NCBI GenBank assembly: GCA_009667805.1
Contig: CM019071.1
Span: 46,325,593 to 46,389,592 of the forward strand
Reading direction: 5' to 3'
Origin: Leptobrachium leishanense
Lineage: Eukaryota > Chordata > Amphibia > Anura > Megophryidae
Length of the DNA stretch: 64,000 nucleotides
Positions 10,681 through 21,627 of this stretch are shown piece after piece. The notes beneath the pieces were generated by a model. That model was not told the DNA's origin. It searched no databases and worked only from the letters and a program-made list of their open reading frames with translations. Made by a program: the position numbers and the translations under genes. How positions within the stretch are numbered: the first letter of the stretch is position 1; every line of letters starts with the position of its first letter.

Positions 10681-12449
10681 AGAAACATAGAAACATAGAA
10701 AAATGTCGGCAGATAAGAACCTTTCGGCCCATCTAGTCTGCCCAATTACATGGATACTTTACCTGGATTTATCCTTTGTTTAGGATAGCCTTATGCCTAT
10801 CCCATGCCTGCTTAAATTCAATTACTGTTTTAGCCTCTACCACTTCAACTGGAAGACTGTTCCATGTATCCACCACCCTCTCAGTAAAATAATGCTTTCT
10901 GATGTTACTTTTAAACCTTTGCCCCTCTAATCTAAGACTATGTCCTCTTGTTTTGCTACTTTGTTTCCTTTTAAATATACTCCCTCCTCTACCTTGTGGA
11001 TTCCCTTTACGTATTTAAATGTTTCTATCATATCTCCTCTGTCTCGTCTTTTTTCCAAGCTGTACATGTTAAGATCATTAAGCCTTTCCTGGTAACTTTT
11101 CTCCTTCAAGCCGTACACCATTTTAGTAGCCCTTCTCTCAACTCTCTCTAAGATGTCTATATCCTTCTGGAGATACGGTCTCCAGTAATGCACACAGTAC
11201 TCCAAGTGAGGTCTCACCAGTGCTCTGTACAGTGGCATGAGCACTTCCCTTTTCCTACTGCTAATACCTCTCCCTACACAACCAAGCATTCTGCTAGCAT
11301 TTCCTGCTGCTCTATTACATTGACTACTTACCTTTAGATCCTCTGAAATAATAACCCCTAAATCCCTTTCCTCAGATGTTGAGGTTAGGACTGTATCAAA
11401 TATTCTATATTCAGCCCTTGGGTTTTTACATCCAAGGTACATTATCTTGCACTTATCCACGTTAAAACTCAATTGCCACAGCTCCAACCATTTTTTTAGT
11501 TTACCTAAGTCATTTATCATTTGGCTGATCCCTCCAGGAACGTCAACCCTGTTGCAAATCTTTGTGTCATCAGCAAAAAGACCTACTTTTCCATTAATAC
11601 CTTCTGCAATATCACTAATAAAAATATTAAATAGAATGGGTCCAAGTACTGACCCCTGAGGTACCCCACTGGTAACAAGACCTTGCGCCGAATAAACTCC
11701 ATTTACCACAACCCTCTGTTGCCTGTCACTCAGCCACTGCCTTATCCATTCAACAATATTGGAATCCAAGCTCAAAGATTGCAATTTATTGATAAGCCTT
11801 CTATGCGGAACAGTTTCAAAAGCCTTACTGAAATCTAAATAAGCAATGTCTACTGCACCACCTGTGTCTATTATTTTTGTTACCCAATCAAAAAAATCAA
11901 TAAGATTAGTTTGGCATGATCTCCCTGAGGTAAACCCATGTTGTTTCTGATCCTGTAATCTATGTGTTTTTAGATGTTCAACAATCCTTTCCTTTAACAT
12001 GGTTTCCATTAATTTCGCCACTACTGACGTAAGACTAACTGGCCTATAGTTCCCAGATTCCTCCCTACTACCCTTCTTGTGAATGGGAACAACATTTGCT
12101 AATTTCCAGTCTTCTGGGACGACTCCCATTAGCAAGGATTGGTTAAATAAATCTGTTAACGGTTTTGCTATTACATCACTGAGCTCTTTTAATAATTTAG
12201 GGTGGATCCCATCAGGCCCCATTGACATATTTGTCTTTACTTTAGACAGCTGCTGTAGAACCTCCTCCTCTGTAAACTGATATGTAATTGTCTCGTTAGT
12301 GTTTCCTCCTAACTGAGGTCCCTTTCCTTCCTTTTCTTCTGCAAAGACTGAACAAAAATATTAATTGAGGCAGTCAGCGAGACTTTTATCCTCTTCTACA
12401 TACCTTCCTTCCTTTGTTTTTAATCTAACTAATCTCCATGTTCCAGGGA
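10681..12449 (-). mobile_element. CR1/L2-type LINE, 5'-truncated
   Basis: The minus-strand insertion has its 3' end at 10681, made of repeated CTATGTTT octamers. It is flanked by a 5-bp duplication GTGAT (10676-10680 and 12450-12454). It encodes the reverse transcriptase but lacks the N-terminal endonuclease. The 5' junction carries an extra 18-nt copy of adjacent target sequence. Sister 3' fragments are at 41757-42415 and 42945-43222. Confidence 0.85.
10927..12228 (-). CDS. LINE reverse transcriptase (partial ORF2)
   Basis: A 433-codon open frame of non-LTR retrotransposon ORF2. The order seen is an N-terminal MGPDGIHPKLL (RT motif 1 region), NYRPVSLTS, HGFTSGRSCQTNL, YLDFSKAF (motif A), [15 protein letters not shown] (motif B), FADDTK (motif C, catalytic DD), and the C-terminal connection domain with YRALVRPHLEYC. 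The usual C-terminal tail is lost by a frameshift near 10990, after which the frame ends; the same tail is intact in the copy at 41843. Upstream, the frame would continue through one stop near 12360. It reverse-transcribes its own RNA at a nicked target; this copy is dead. Confidence 0.85.
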   Translation of the reverse strand: MSMGPDGIHPKLLKELSDVIAKPLTDLFNQSLLMGVVPEDWKLANVVPIHKKGSREESGNYRPVSLTSVVAKLMETMLKERIVEHLKTHRLQDQKQHGFTSGRSCQTNLIDFFDWVTKIIDTGGAVDIAYLDFSKAFETVPHRRLINKLQSLSLDSNIVEWIRQWLSDRQQRVVVNGVYSAQGLVTSGVPQGSVLGPILFNIFISDIAEGINGKVGLFADDTKICNRVDVPGGISQMINDLGKLKKWLELWQLSFNVDKCKIMYLGCKNPRAEYRIFDTVLTSTSEERDLGVIISEDLKVSSQCNRAAGNASRMLGCVGRGISSRKREVLMPLYRALVRPHLEYCVHYWRPYLQKDIDILERVERRATKMVYGLKEKSYQERLNDLNMYSLEKRRDRGDMIETFKYVKGIHKVEEGVYLKGNKVAKQEDIVLD

Positions 12450-12493
12450 GTGATCTCCATGTTCCAGGGAGACATTGATCTTGATACACGGTG

Positions 12494-13356
12494 TTGATAC
12501 ATATATAACCCTGGTGATTGGAGCAGAGCCAGTAGACTTTATTTTCCAAAGTTCGTTCTGAGCTGGGCGTTCCTGTGAATTACGTTTCTGCCAAAATCAG
12601 GCAAAAGAGCGAAACTACATTTTGATCAGTCAGCGAAATGCCAGATATAACCACTGCCATAAAGGGACAAGAAAATACAGATTGGTAGATATTGTAACAG
12701 CAACTGGGGTTTACGGGTCTCTGGCAGGAGAACCAAAACCGGACTTGTCACAGCGTCTGTGATTTCTCTCCAGTGAAGCTGATCCACAGCAGCTTTCCTT
12801 ATCTCGCAACCCTCAGCCAGAACTTGAAGGACTGCTGTATAATTCTATGTATCTCTCCCCAAACATCAGACAAGACTTGGTGCAGGGAAGCAGAATGATC
12901 TTTAATTTGAAATTTGGAGAAGTTATATGGGAAAAGGGTGTGGGGATAAATTGACACAATCAGCAGAATACATGGTGTAGGTGAGGAAATAATGGTGAGC
13001 TTGTAAGCAACTTTCTAGACAAGTATCATGGCTTATTCTGCAATTTGTCCCTCAAAATGCACTTTCTCCACTGTATTTCAGGAAGTAATTGCAATTCCTC
13101 TATGTTTTTATCATTTTGTTTGTTTTATCTTGTGTAGTTTGCGATTTATTGAATGAAAATAACTTCCATTTACGTTGTAGTTGTTTAATACTGTTTAAAT
13201 TTTCTTTTCTCTATAATATATAAGAACAAGTTTTTTATGATTGAAGCTAGAGTTAATAAAAAATTATAATAATAAAAAAATATTATAATATTAATTTTTT
13301 TCGACCCAAAGTTAGTAAAGTTTAACTACTTTCATTCAGGAAACAGAAAAAGGTTT
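12494..13356. repeat. Left copy of the about 860-bp duplication flanking the Penelope array
   Basis: Nearly identical to 24911-25770; differences include a G/A, a G/C, a T/G and a 3-bp indel in the AATAAT tract. It starts at the TATA box of the relic P450 and ends at AGAAAAAGG, where Penelope sequence begins in mid-reverse-transcriptase. Its first about 190 bp also match the promoter-side sequence of the intact gene (54476-54655). Confidence 0.9.
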
Positions 13357-14136
13357 GCTTTTAGAGAGAAAGGTTATCCTCATCGTATTCTCAAAAGTGC
13401 TTACAAACGGGCACTATTCTCTGATCGACATGCTTTATTACTTGACACTTCTCCAACCACTGGGTCTGAACCCATAAGACTCATTGCTGATTTTGATTTG
13501 GGTTGGCAATCCGTCAAAGGGATTTGTGAGCGTTACTGGCCCCTTTTGACTAATGATGCACATTGAAGGATGTCATTTCCAACCGTCGTGCTTGACAGCT
13601 AGGAGGTGTCCTAATGTCAAAGATAAATTGGTACACAGCCATTTTCAACCTATTTGTCGTCCTGCTGATTCGTGGTTGACTAATAACTTGAAGGGAATGT
13701 ATAAATGTGGCAGGTGTGTAGCCTGTCCTTATGTCTCCCGTACCCCGAAACAATTTCACAACTTTGACGATTCCATCTCATTTACGGTCCGCCAGTTTTA
13801 TAATTGTAACTCCGCCGGCGTTATTTATTTGCTGTTGTGTCATTGTGGTAAAAAATATGTGGGCAAAACTATTCGCCCTCTAAAGTCCGCATTTTGGAGC
13901 ATATCCGGTCGATTAGACTGAAAAAGGACACTCCTGTCGCCAGACATTTTATGTCATGTACGTTGTGTTCACTCAGCAACTTTAGGTTTTTGGGTATTGA
14001 ACACATCAAACTTGGCCCTCGTAAGGGCAATCTTGACAATAAGCTACTTAAACGTGAAGCCTTCTGGATATATCGCCTTCACACCAGATCACCGTCAGGT
14101 CTCAATGAAGGCTTCACGTTTGTTCCCTTTATTTGA
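13357..14136 (+). pseudogene. Penelope copy 1: RT C-terminus and GIY-YIG endonuclease, broken
   Basis: This is the 5'-truncated first copy. It starts within the RT thumb region and runs into the endonuclease. Compared with the intact copy at 21618-23465 it lacks one T at about 13563, one T at about 13591 and one T at about 13881, so three frameshifts break the endonuclease. The CxxCxxC motif and the GVIY...YVGKT core are still readable in separate frames. Confidence 0.85.
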
Positions 14137-15043
14137 ATTTATTTGAATTTTTATTGTTATGTTCATAATTATCGTTTTCATATTACATTACTTTATTACT
14201 TTGCCTTTGTACTATTATTAATCCTCTATGTATTGGTTAGATATTTAGCAATTTCCTTGTTTTTTAGCCCTTCTCCCCCTACATATCCACAATATTCATC
14301 CATTCAATGTTGTTGGGCCCCCTTATACTTTGTCAGTTTTTCATAGGGTTGTACTTGTTTATTTTCTTATACATTTTAAGCGCAGTCTTATTGGGACATT
14401 GTCCTCTATACAAGTATATACATATACAACCGTCTTTCTATTTTACACTGACCCCTTTTTTTGAAGTTAAGGAATTTTTCGCATCACGATTGTCAGGTGA
14501 TAGGTTATTGATTATCAATGTCTGTCTATTTTACAACCTGCTCATCTCTGCAATTATGTCGGCTGTATATTTAGATTCTGCGCTTAGGATTGTTTATCAA
14601 TGACTCATCCTATGATTACTGGCATTTGGGTTACCCATACAATTTATTATTTTGGATGACCTTGCGGTTTATTATTTTTATTAGGGTCTGTAAGCTTCTA
14701 GTATGCTTTTAGTTACCTTGGTATTGGTAAACAAGCTATCTGATTGTGCTCTTTGGTCCCACATGTCCGTTTGGTTGAATTAGCTAAGTTGCTCTCTGCA
14801 ACTAACTTGATTAACACATATGTTTTTTTTTTTTTTTTTTTTTTTTCTTCATAGCTATTGCTGTGGTGTCTGTTATGGTGGTGCTTTTAGCAGGCTCACC
14901 ATTGGCTTATTGGTACCACATGACCAGTTGAGCCTTATACCATGCGATCTGATGTATACATTTTTTCAATTACCAATCAGTAGGGCATCCAGCTGACCGC
15001 ACTTGAAATTACGATCTTGAAGGTATTTAGGGGGTGAGTTGGG

Positions 15044-15102
15044 GCGGGCATTATATCTCCAGACTAAGCCCTGCTTGGGCGAAACCGGTCGAGACATGCC
15101 CC
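15044..15102 (+). ncRNA. Degenerate hammerhead-ribozyme-like motif, pseudo-LTR 1
   Basis: The outer stem is CGGGCAT...CTC paired with GAG..ATGCCCG, then a 7-nt CAGACTA where a hammerhead has CUGANGA, then a GCCC-TGCT-GGGC hairpin (helix II position), then GAAAC-CG-GTC, matching the GAAA core, a minimal helix III and the C at the cleavage site. Hammerheads of this minimal form are known in Penelope-like pseudo-LTRs. The core heptamer is altered, so activity is doubtful. Confidence 0.45.
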
Positions 15103-15630
15103 CCTTTGTTTTTAACAGTCTATTTGAATCTTTATTCGGTGGACTTTGATCCTTTATACATGGTTACTTATTGTGCCCTTGATGGTTTTTGGTGGGGCTC
15201 TTAGCACCACTGCTTATTATTGCCTTTGGGTGTTTCTCAAACACTAAGATAGTGTATTGTATTATTGGTTATGTAGGTGGCTTGAACCACCGAGGTATAG
15301 TGAGGTTACACCTATAATCCTACTAAGACTTCCAGCTTGTTGGGCTTTTTGGACTTCCACTCCACCAATTGGTACAGTTATAATAATTTCTCCATTTGGG
15401 TCAATTTCCACCTTCTTTTCCAATCTCTTTTTTATTTTGTGATATGCTTTATTACCATTAACATTTATTGTACTACCACTCTTGTTGCACTTTGTGCAAA
15501 TTGTCTTTTTCCTTGTAATTTTGGGTTATGCCCTGTTGAGTGGTTTTTTTGAGCCTTATCTCTTCTCTGTGTTGTTTCTGAATTGTTTGATTGGTTTTAG
15601 TACCATTGTGGCTCTTGTACATTTGGCAAT

Positions 15631-16446
15631 ATGTCTAATCTCTTGTCATCGTTTGATAATTTAGACCATTGGGGACAAGCTCATTCTGATATTTTTGGGG
15701 ATGACATACCGTTGGTGGCAAGTCACAACGGTGATACCACCCCCAATATTCAACATACTTTCTTTTGTGTCCAGAAAATTTTAAAAAAACAGATACGTGC
15801 CAAATGGGAGATTCTGTCCCTGAATAATTATCTGTCCAGGGACATGATACCCCGGGGTTTGCGCATTCACACACCACCGGCCTCTCATCTGCATGATACT
15901 GTATTTATGGAACAGTGGCTGCAAGCCAGCAACGATTGCTCCAAACGATACATGAATATTTTGGTGCAGTTTGAAACTGATAGTTTGGCTACGATTAATG
16001 AGACCTTGGAGACTGAACGAATTAAAATCCTTGAATATAGTTCTCATTCTGCATTTGAAGGCCTGGAAAACAAACTTAAAGCTATTCTTGATAGATACGA
16101 TAATGACATCAAGGAACGCAAGTTGAGTAAATTTGTAAGGGATCAGAGAGATTACAAAACTGGAAATGTGTATAAATTTGCTAAGAATAGAACTCGTATC
16201 ACGAATGATGTTTCTGGGGAACATACTGGGGCTTCAACCTCTGAGTACGAGTCCTCTGACAATGAGGATCTTGTTAATAATGATATGTTTGGGGCGGTGA
16301 CCACCACCGAGTCTAAAGGCATCCTAAAAAAATCGGTGTCTTTTTTAGACCTGCCTTACACCCCTACCCAGAGACGGGGGAAACGATCGTCTGCCTCGAT
16401 TTCACGGGGCAGGCAAACCCGAAGAAGGGGGGATCACAGGCTATAG
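15631..16446 (+). CDS. Penelope copy 2, N-terminal ORF
   Basis: A 271-codon frame starting at the first ATG after the pseudo-LTR. The middle is helical and charged; about residues 168-190 read KLSKFVRDQRDYKTGNVYKF, which resembles the conserved lysine/arginine-rich segment upstream of RT in Penelope-like elements. The C-terminal part is Ser/Thr- and Arg-rich. The frame ends at a stop just after a run of six Gs (16427-16432). A -1 shift at that run would carry translation into the RT frame. Whether it is a separate protein or the N terminus of the RT polyprotein is open. Copy 3 (20297-21112) is 99% identical. Confidence 0.7.
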   Translation: MSNLLSSFDNLDHWGQAHSDIFGDDIPLVASHNGDTTPNIQHTFFCVQKILKKQIRAKWEILSLNNYLSRDMIPRGLRIHTPPASHLHDTVFMEQWLQASNDCSKRYMNILVQFETDSLATINETLETERIKILEYSSHSAFEGLENKLKAILDRYDNDIKERKLSKFVRDQRDYKTGNVYKFAKNRTRITNDVSGEHTGASTSEYESSDNEDLVNNDMFGAVTTTESKGILKKSVSFLDLPYTPTQRRGKRSSASISRGRQTRRRGDHRL

Positions 16447-18226
16447 TCGACCCCCTTCGTATTATTAATTTGACTAATATTGATTTGTCTCATGATCAGA
16501 TTTCTCTTCTAATGAAGGGCTTGTCGTTTGTACCCACTCCTGGCTTTAATTCATTCAATTGGATTAAAGATATCCATTTGTTCATTAGGAAACTAGCCTT
16601 GCACAAATTTCATCGCATGCGGCTTGAGAGGTCTGCCTCGAAATATGACCTCACCATTAATGATCTACAATGTCTTTCTACTCTAATTTCATTGCTGGAT
16701 GAGAGTGATTGCTCCAATGACAATGTTCCTTATACTGATCTTAAACCTAAAAGCAAATTTACTCCGCATTTCTCTGAATATTCCCACCTTGACAACTTCT
16801 GTAAGATCGTATGTAAAGAGATTGAGTCTCTTAAAATCAATGAGCTTCGGTCTGGCATTTGTGATAACTTGAGTTCTCAAGAGAGAACTGCTTTGGCCCA
16901 ACTACAAAGTCTTGATCAAATTGTCATTAAGATGTCAGATAAGGGGGGAATGTGGTTTTAATGGAAAATGAACAATATTGTCGTATGGTTTTGTCCTTAT
17001 TGCATGATGATAAAACGTATAAGGTCTTGTTGAAGGACCCGACTGATGCTTACATGATCAATTTTATGAGCATTTTAAACGACGGTTTACTCGATGGGTC
17101 TATTACTCAACATGAATATGATTTCATTTGGCCACTTCGTCCTACAATAGCCACTTTTTACGCACTGCCAAAAATTCATAAAAATAATATTACACCACCT
17201 GGCAGACCCATAGTATCTGGCACCAACTCTCTGACGCATAATGCTAGTAAATACATCGATCGTATTCTTCAGAAGATTGTTTTCAACCTGCCTTCATACA
17301 TTCGCGATTCTAAGCAGACTCTAAGGGAATTGGAAGATTCGTCTGTACCTTCTGACGCATTATTATGTAGTCTAGACGTGGAGTCCTTGTACAGCTCCAT
17401 TCCGCATACATTAGGTCTTAAATGTGTTGAGACCTTTTTGAATCGTAGAGGCACCGCTCACTCCAAACACACTAAATTTCTCATTCGTTTGCTCCATTTT
17501 GTACTGCATCACAATTATTTCATGTTCAATGGTAAATTTTATCTACAATTGGTTGGAGCGGCCATGGGTTCTCCGTGTGCACCATCCTATGCGAATTTAT
17601 TCCTCGGATATTGGGAGGAGACCATCATTAATGGCCCTGATTTGACAGTTTTTAAATCTCATGTCTTCAGTTGGCGTCGCTACATTGATGACATTATTGT
17701 CATCTGGACCTCCACCGCCTTGGAGTTTTCCAACTTCGTTGATACCCTGAACATCAATGAGTTTAATTTAAAGTTCACCTATGAGATACAAACTCATTCG
17801 CTGAATTTCCTTGATATTTCCATTCACAAGGATTCTGCGGGTCGACTTGATACCACCTTATTTCGCAAACCTTCTTCAGCCAACAACCTTTTAACTTGGA
17901 CTAGTCACCACCCTTATTCCTCACGTAAGGGCATTCCTATTGGCCAATATCTTAGACTGCGTCGCACCTGCAGCACCATTACCGAATTTAAAATCAAAGC
18001 ACATTCTCTTCGGTTGGCTTTTAGAGAGAAAGGTTATCCTCATCGTATTCTCAAAAGTGCTTACAAACGGGCACTATTCTCTGATCGACATGCTTTATTA
18101 CTTGACACTTCTCCAACCACTGGGTCTGAACCCATAAGACTCATTGCTGATTTTGATTTGGGTTGGCAATCCGTCAAAGGGATTTGTGAGCGTTACTGGC
18201 CCCTTTTGACTAATGATGCACATTGA
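16433..18226 (+). pseudogene. Penelope copy 2, reverse transcriptase in two frames
   Basis: Coding continues after the six-G run through KGLSFVPTPGFNSF and DKGG (RT motif 1) up to 16961, then in the -1 frame from 16949. The boundary is another six-G run (16943-16948). The second part carries LDVESLYSSIPH (motif A), GAAMGSPCAPSYANLFL (motif B) and RRYIDDIIVIW (motif C, catalytic DD). It ends at 18226, where one T fewer than copy 3 (CATTGAAG against CATTTGAAG) puts a stop between RT and endonuclease. Confidence 0.85.
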
Positions 18227-18798
18227 AGGATGTCATTTCCAACCGTCGTGCTTTGACAGCTAGGAGGTGTCCTAATGTCAAAGATAAATTGGTACACAGC
18301 CATTTTCAACCTATTTGTCGTCCTGCTGATTCGTGGTTGACTAATAACTTGAAGGGAATGTATAAATGTGGCAGGTGTGTAGCCTGTCCTTATGTCTCCC
18401 GTACCCCGAAACAATTTCACAACTTTGACGATTCCATCTCATTTACGGTCCGCCAGTTTATTAATTGTAACTCCGCCGGCGTTATTTATTTGCTGTTGTG
18501 TCATTGTGGTAAAAAATATGTGGGCAAAACTATTCGCCCTCTTAAAGTCCGCATTTTGGAGCATATCCGGTCGATTAGACTGAAAAAGGACACTCCTGTC
18601 GCCAGACATTTTATGTCATGTACGTTGTGTTCACTCAGCAACTTTAGGTTTTTGGGTATTGAACACATCAAACTTGGCCCTCGTAAGGGCAATCTTGACA
18701 ATAAGCTACTTAAACGTGAAGCCTTCTGGATATATCGCCTTCACACCAGATCACCGTCAGGTCTCAATGAAGGCTTCACGTTTGTTCCCTTTATTTGA
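18223..18798 (+). pseudogene. Penelope copy 2, GIY-YIG endonuclease
   Basis: 191 codons open after the frameshift. It contains CGRCVACPY (CxxCxxC), AGVIYLLLCHCGKKYVGKT (the GIY and YIG strands, here VIY and YVG), an Arg in LKVRILEHIR and the C-terminal REAFWIYRLHTRSPSGLN with the catalytic Glu. This domain nicks DNA for target-primed integration. It is detached from RT by the missing T near 18223, so this copy would make no complete enzyme. Confidence 0.85.
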
Positions 18799-19481
18799 AT
18801 TTATTTGAATTTTTATTGTTATGTTCATAATTATCGTTTTCATATTACATTACTTTATTACTTTGCCTTTGTACTATTATTAATCCTCTATGTATTGGTT
18901 AGATATTTAGCAATTTCCTTGTTTTTTAGCCCTTCTCCCCTACATATCCACAATATTCATCCATTCAATGTTGTTGGGCCCCCTTATACTTTGTCAGTTT
19001 TTCATAGGGTTGTACTTGTTTATTTTCTTATACATTTTAAGCGCAGTCCTTATTGGGACATTGTCCTCTATACAAGTATATACATATACAACCGTCTTTC
19101 TATTTTACACTGACCCCTTTTTTTGAAGTTAAGGAATTTTTCGCATCACGATTGTCAGGTGATAGGTTATTGATTATCAATGTCTGTCTATTTTACAACC
19201 TGCTCATCTCTGCAATTATGTCGGCTGTATATTTAGATTCTGCGCTTAGGATTGTTTATCAATGACTCATCCTATGATTACTGGCATTTGGGTTACCCAT
19301 ACAATTTATTATTTTGGATGACCTTGCGGTTTATTATTTTTATTAGGGTCTGTAAGCTCTAGTATGCTTTTAGTTACCTTGGTATTGGTAAACAAGCTAT
19401 CTGATTGGCTCTTTGGTCCCACATGTCCGTTTGGTTGAATTAGCTAAGTTGCTCTCTGCAACTAACTTGATTAACACATAT

Positions 19482-19515
<34 letters not shown>

Positions 19516-19709
19516 CATAGCTATTGCTGTGGTGTCTGTTATGGTGGTGCTTTTAGCAGGCTCACCATTGGCTTATTGGTACCACATGACCAGTTGAGCC
19601 TTATACCATGCGATCTGATGTATACATTTTTTCAATTACCAATCAGTAGGGCATCCAGCTGACCGCACTTGAAATTACGATCTTGAAGGTATTTAGGGGG
19701 TGAGTTGGG

Positions 19710-19768
19710 GCGGGCATTATATCTCCAGACTAAGCCCTGCTTGGGCGAAACCGGTCGAGACATGCCCC
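19710..19768 (+). ncRNA. Degenerate hammerhead-ribozyme-like motif, pseudo-LTR 2
   Basis: Identical in sequence and folding pattern to the motif at 15044-15102, including the altered CAGACTA core and the intact GAAAC-CG-GTC segment. Confidence 0.45.
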
Positions 19769-20296
19769 CCTTTGTTTTTAACAGTCTATTTGAATCTTTA
19801 TTCGGTGGACTTTGATCCTTTATACATGGTTACTTATTGTGCCCTTGATGGTTTTTGGTGGGGCTCTTAGCACCACTGCTTATTATTGCCTTTGGGTGTT
19901 TCTCAAACACTAAGATAGTGTATTGTATTATTGGTTATGTAGGTGGCTTGAACCACCGAGGTATAGTGAGGTTACACCTATAATCCTACTAAGACTTCCA
20001 GCTTGTTGGGCTTTTTGGACTTCCACTCCACCAATTGGTACAGTTATAATAATTTCTCCATTTGGGTCATTTTCCACCTTCTTTTCCAATCTCTTTTTTA
20101 TTTTGTGATATGCTTTATTACCATTAAAATTTATTGTACTACCACTCTTGTTGCACTTTGTGCAAATTGTCTTTTTCCTTGTAATTTTGGGTTATGCCCT
20201 GTTGAGTGGTTTTTTTGAGCCTTATCTCTTCTCTGTGTTGTTTCTGAATTGTTTGATTGGTTTTAGTACCATTGTGGCTCTTGTACATTTGGCAAT

Positions 20297-21112
20297 ATGT
20301 CTAATCTCTTGTCATCGTTTGATAATTTAGACCATTGGGGACAAGCTCATTCTGATATTTTTGGGGATGACATACCGTTGGTGGCAAGTCACAACGGTGA
20401 TACCACCCCCAATATTCAACATACTTTCTTTTGTGTCCAGAAAATTTTAAAAAAACAGATACGTGCCAAATGGGAGATTCTGTCCCTGAATAATTATCTG
20501 TCCAGGGACATGATACCCCGGGGTTTGCGCATTCACACACCACCGGCCTCTCATCTGCATGATACTGTATTTATGGAACAGTGGCTGCAAGCCAGCAACG
20601 ATTGCTCCAAACGATACATGAATATTTTGGTGCAGTTTGAAACTGATAGTTTGGCTAAGATTAATGAGACCTTGGAGACTGAACGAATTAAAATCCTTGA
20701 ATATAGTTCTCATTCTGCATTTGAAGGCCTGGAAAACAAACTTAAAGCTATTCTTGATAGATACGATAATGACATCAAGGAACGCAAGTTGAGTAAATTT
20801 GTAAGGGATCAGAGAGATTACAAAACTGGAAATGTGTATAAATTTGCTAAGAATAGAACTCGTATCACGAATGATGTTTCTGGGGAACATACTGGGGCTT
20901 CAACCTCTGAGTACGAGTCCTCTGACAATGAGGATCTTGTTAATAATGATATGTTTGGGGCGGTGACCACCACCGAGTCTAAAGGCATCCTAAAAAAATC
21001 GGTGTCTTTTTTAGACCTGCCTTACACCCCTCCCCAGAGACGGGGGAAACGATCGTCTGCCTCGATTTCACGGGGCAGGCAAACCCGAAGAAGGGGGGAT
21101 CACAGGCTATAG
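20297..21112 (+). CDS. Penelope copy 3, N-terminal ORF
   Basis: 271 codons, differing from copy 2 by two visible substitutions (Thr to Lys in the LATINE/LAKINE segment, Thr to Pro near the end). The same six-G run (21093-21098) precedes the stop, and a -1 shift there would join it to the RT frame. It is the copy best placed to be functional because the RT-endonuclease frame downstream is uninterrupted. Confidence 0.7.
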   Translation: MSNLLSSFDNLDHWGQAHSDIFGDDIPLVASHNGDTTPNIQHTFFCVQKILKKQIRAKWEILSLNNYLSRDMIPRGLRIHTPPASHLHDTVFMEQWLQASNDCSKRYMNILVQFETDSLAKINETLETERIKILEYSSHSAFEGLENKLKAILDRYDNDIKERKLSKFVRDQRDYKTGNVYKFAKNRTRITNDVSGEHTGASTSEYESSDNEDLVNNDMFGAVTTTESKGILKKSVSFLDLPYTPPQRRGKRSSASISRGRQTRRRGDHRL

Positions 21113-21627
21113 TCGACCCCCTTCGTATTATTAATTTGACTAATATTGATTTGTCTCATGATCAGATTTCTCTTCTAATGAAGGGCTTGTCGTTTGTACC
21201 CACTCCTGGCTTTAATTCATTCAATTGGATTAAAGATATCCATTTGTTCATTAGGAAACTAGCCTTGCACAAATTTCATCGCATGCGGCTTGAGAGGTCT
21301 GCCTCGAAATATGACCTCACCATTAATGATCTACAATGTCTTTCTACTCTAATTTCATTGCTGGATGAGAGTGATTGCTCCAATGACAATGTTCCTTATA
21401 CTGATCTTAAACCTAAAAGCAAATTTACTCCGCATTTCTCTGAATATTCCCACCTTGACAACTTCTGTAAGATCGTATGTAAAGAGATTGAGTCTCTTAA
21501 AATCAATGAGCTTCGGTCTGGCATTTGTGATAACTTGAGTTCTCAAGAGAGAACTGCTTTGGCCCAACTACAAAGTCTTGATCAAATTGTCATTAAGATG
21601 TCAGATAAGGGGGGAATGTGGTTTTAA
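21099..21627 (+). CDS. Penelope copy 3, RT N-terminal segment
   Basis: An open frame from the first six-G run to the stop at 21627. It covers the region before and including RT motif 1 and ends with SDKGG then a frame break at the second six-G run (21609-21614). There, G-GGG-GGA in the zero frame fits the X-XXY-YYZ pattern of -1 slippery sites. The next frame overlaps by 10 nt. Either a programmed shift or a one-base loss explains the break. Confidence 0.65.

Larger units (their letters stand above)
10563..12460 (-). pseudogene. CYP2 relic, exon 1 split by a LINE
   Basis: Bases 10575-10680 match exon 1 of the intact P450 (54332-54435), and the remaining first three codons with the ATG (12458-12460) lie on the far side of a 1.77-kb LINE. 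Within the exon an Asp-Lys-Met site reads GAT TAA ATG, giving a stop. The match ends after the NLPPG-coding stretch, so the 3' third of the exon and its donor are gone. Upstream similarity continues past the TATA region to about 12680. It is a genomic duplicate of the intact gene in the same orientation. Confidence 0.9.

Noticed and set aside
14822..14846. Poly-T tract as a retroposon tail
   Set aside because: It recurs at the equivalent place in all three pseudo-LTRs (19482-19515, 24153-24173) and is internal to the Penelope unit.
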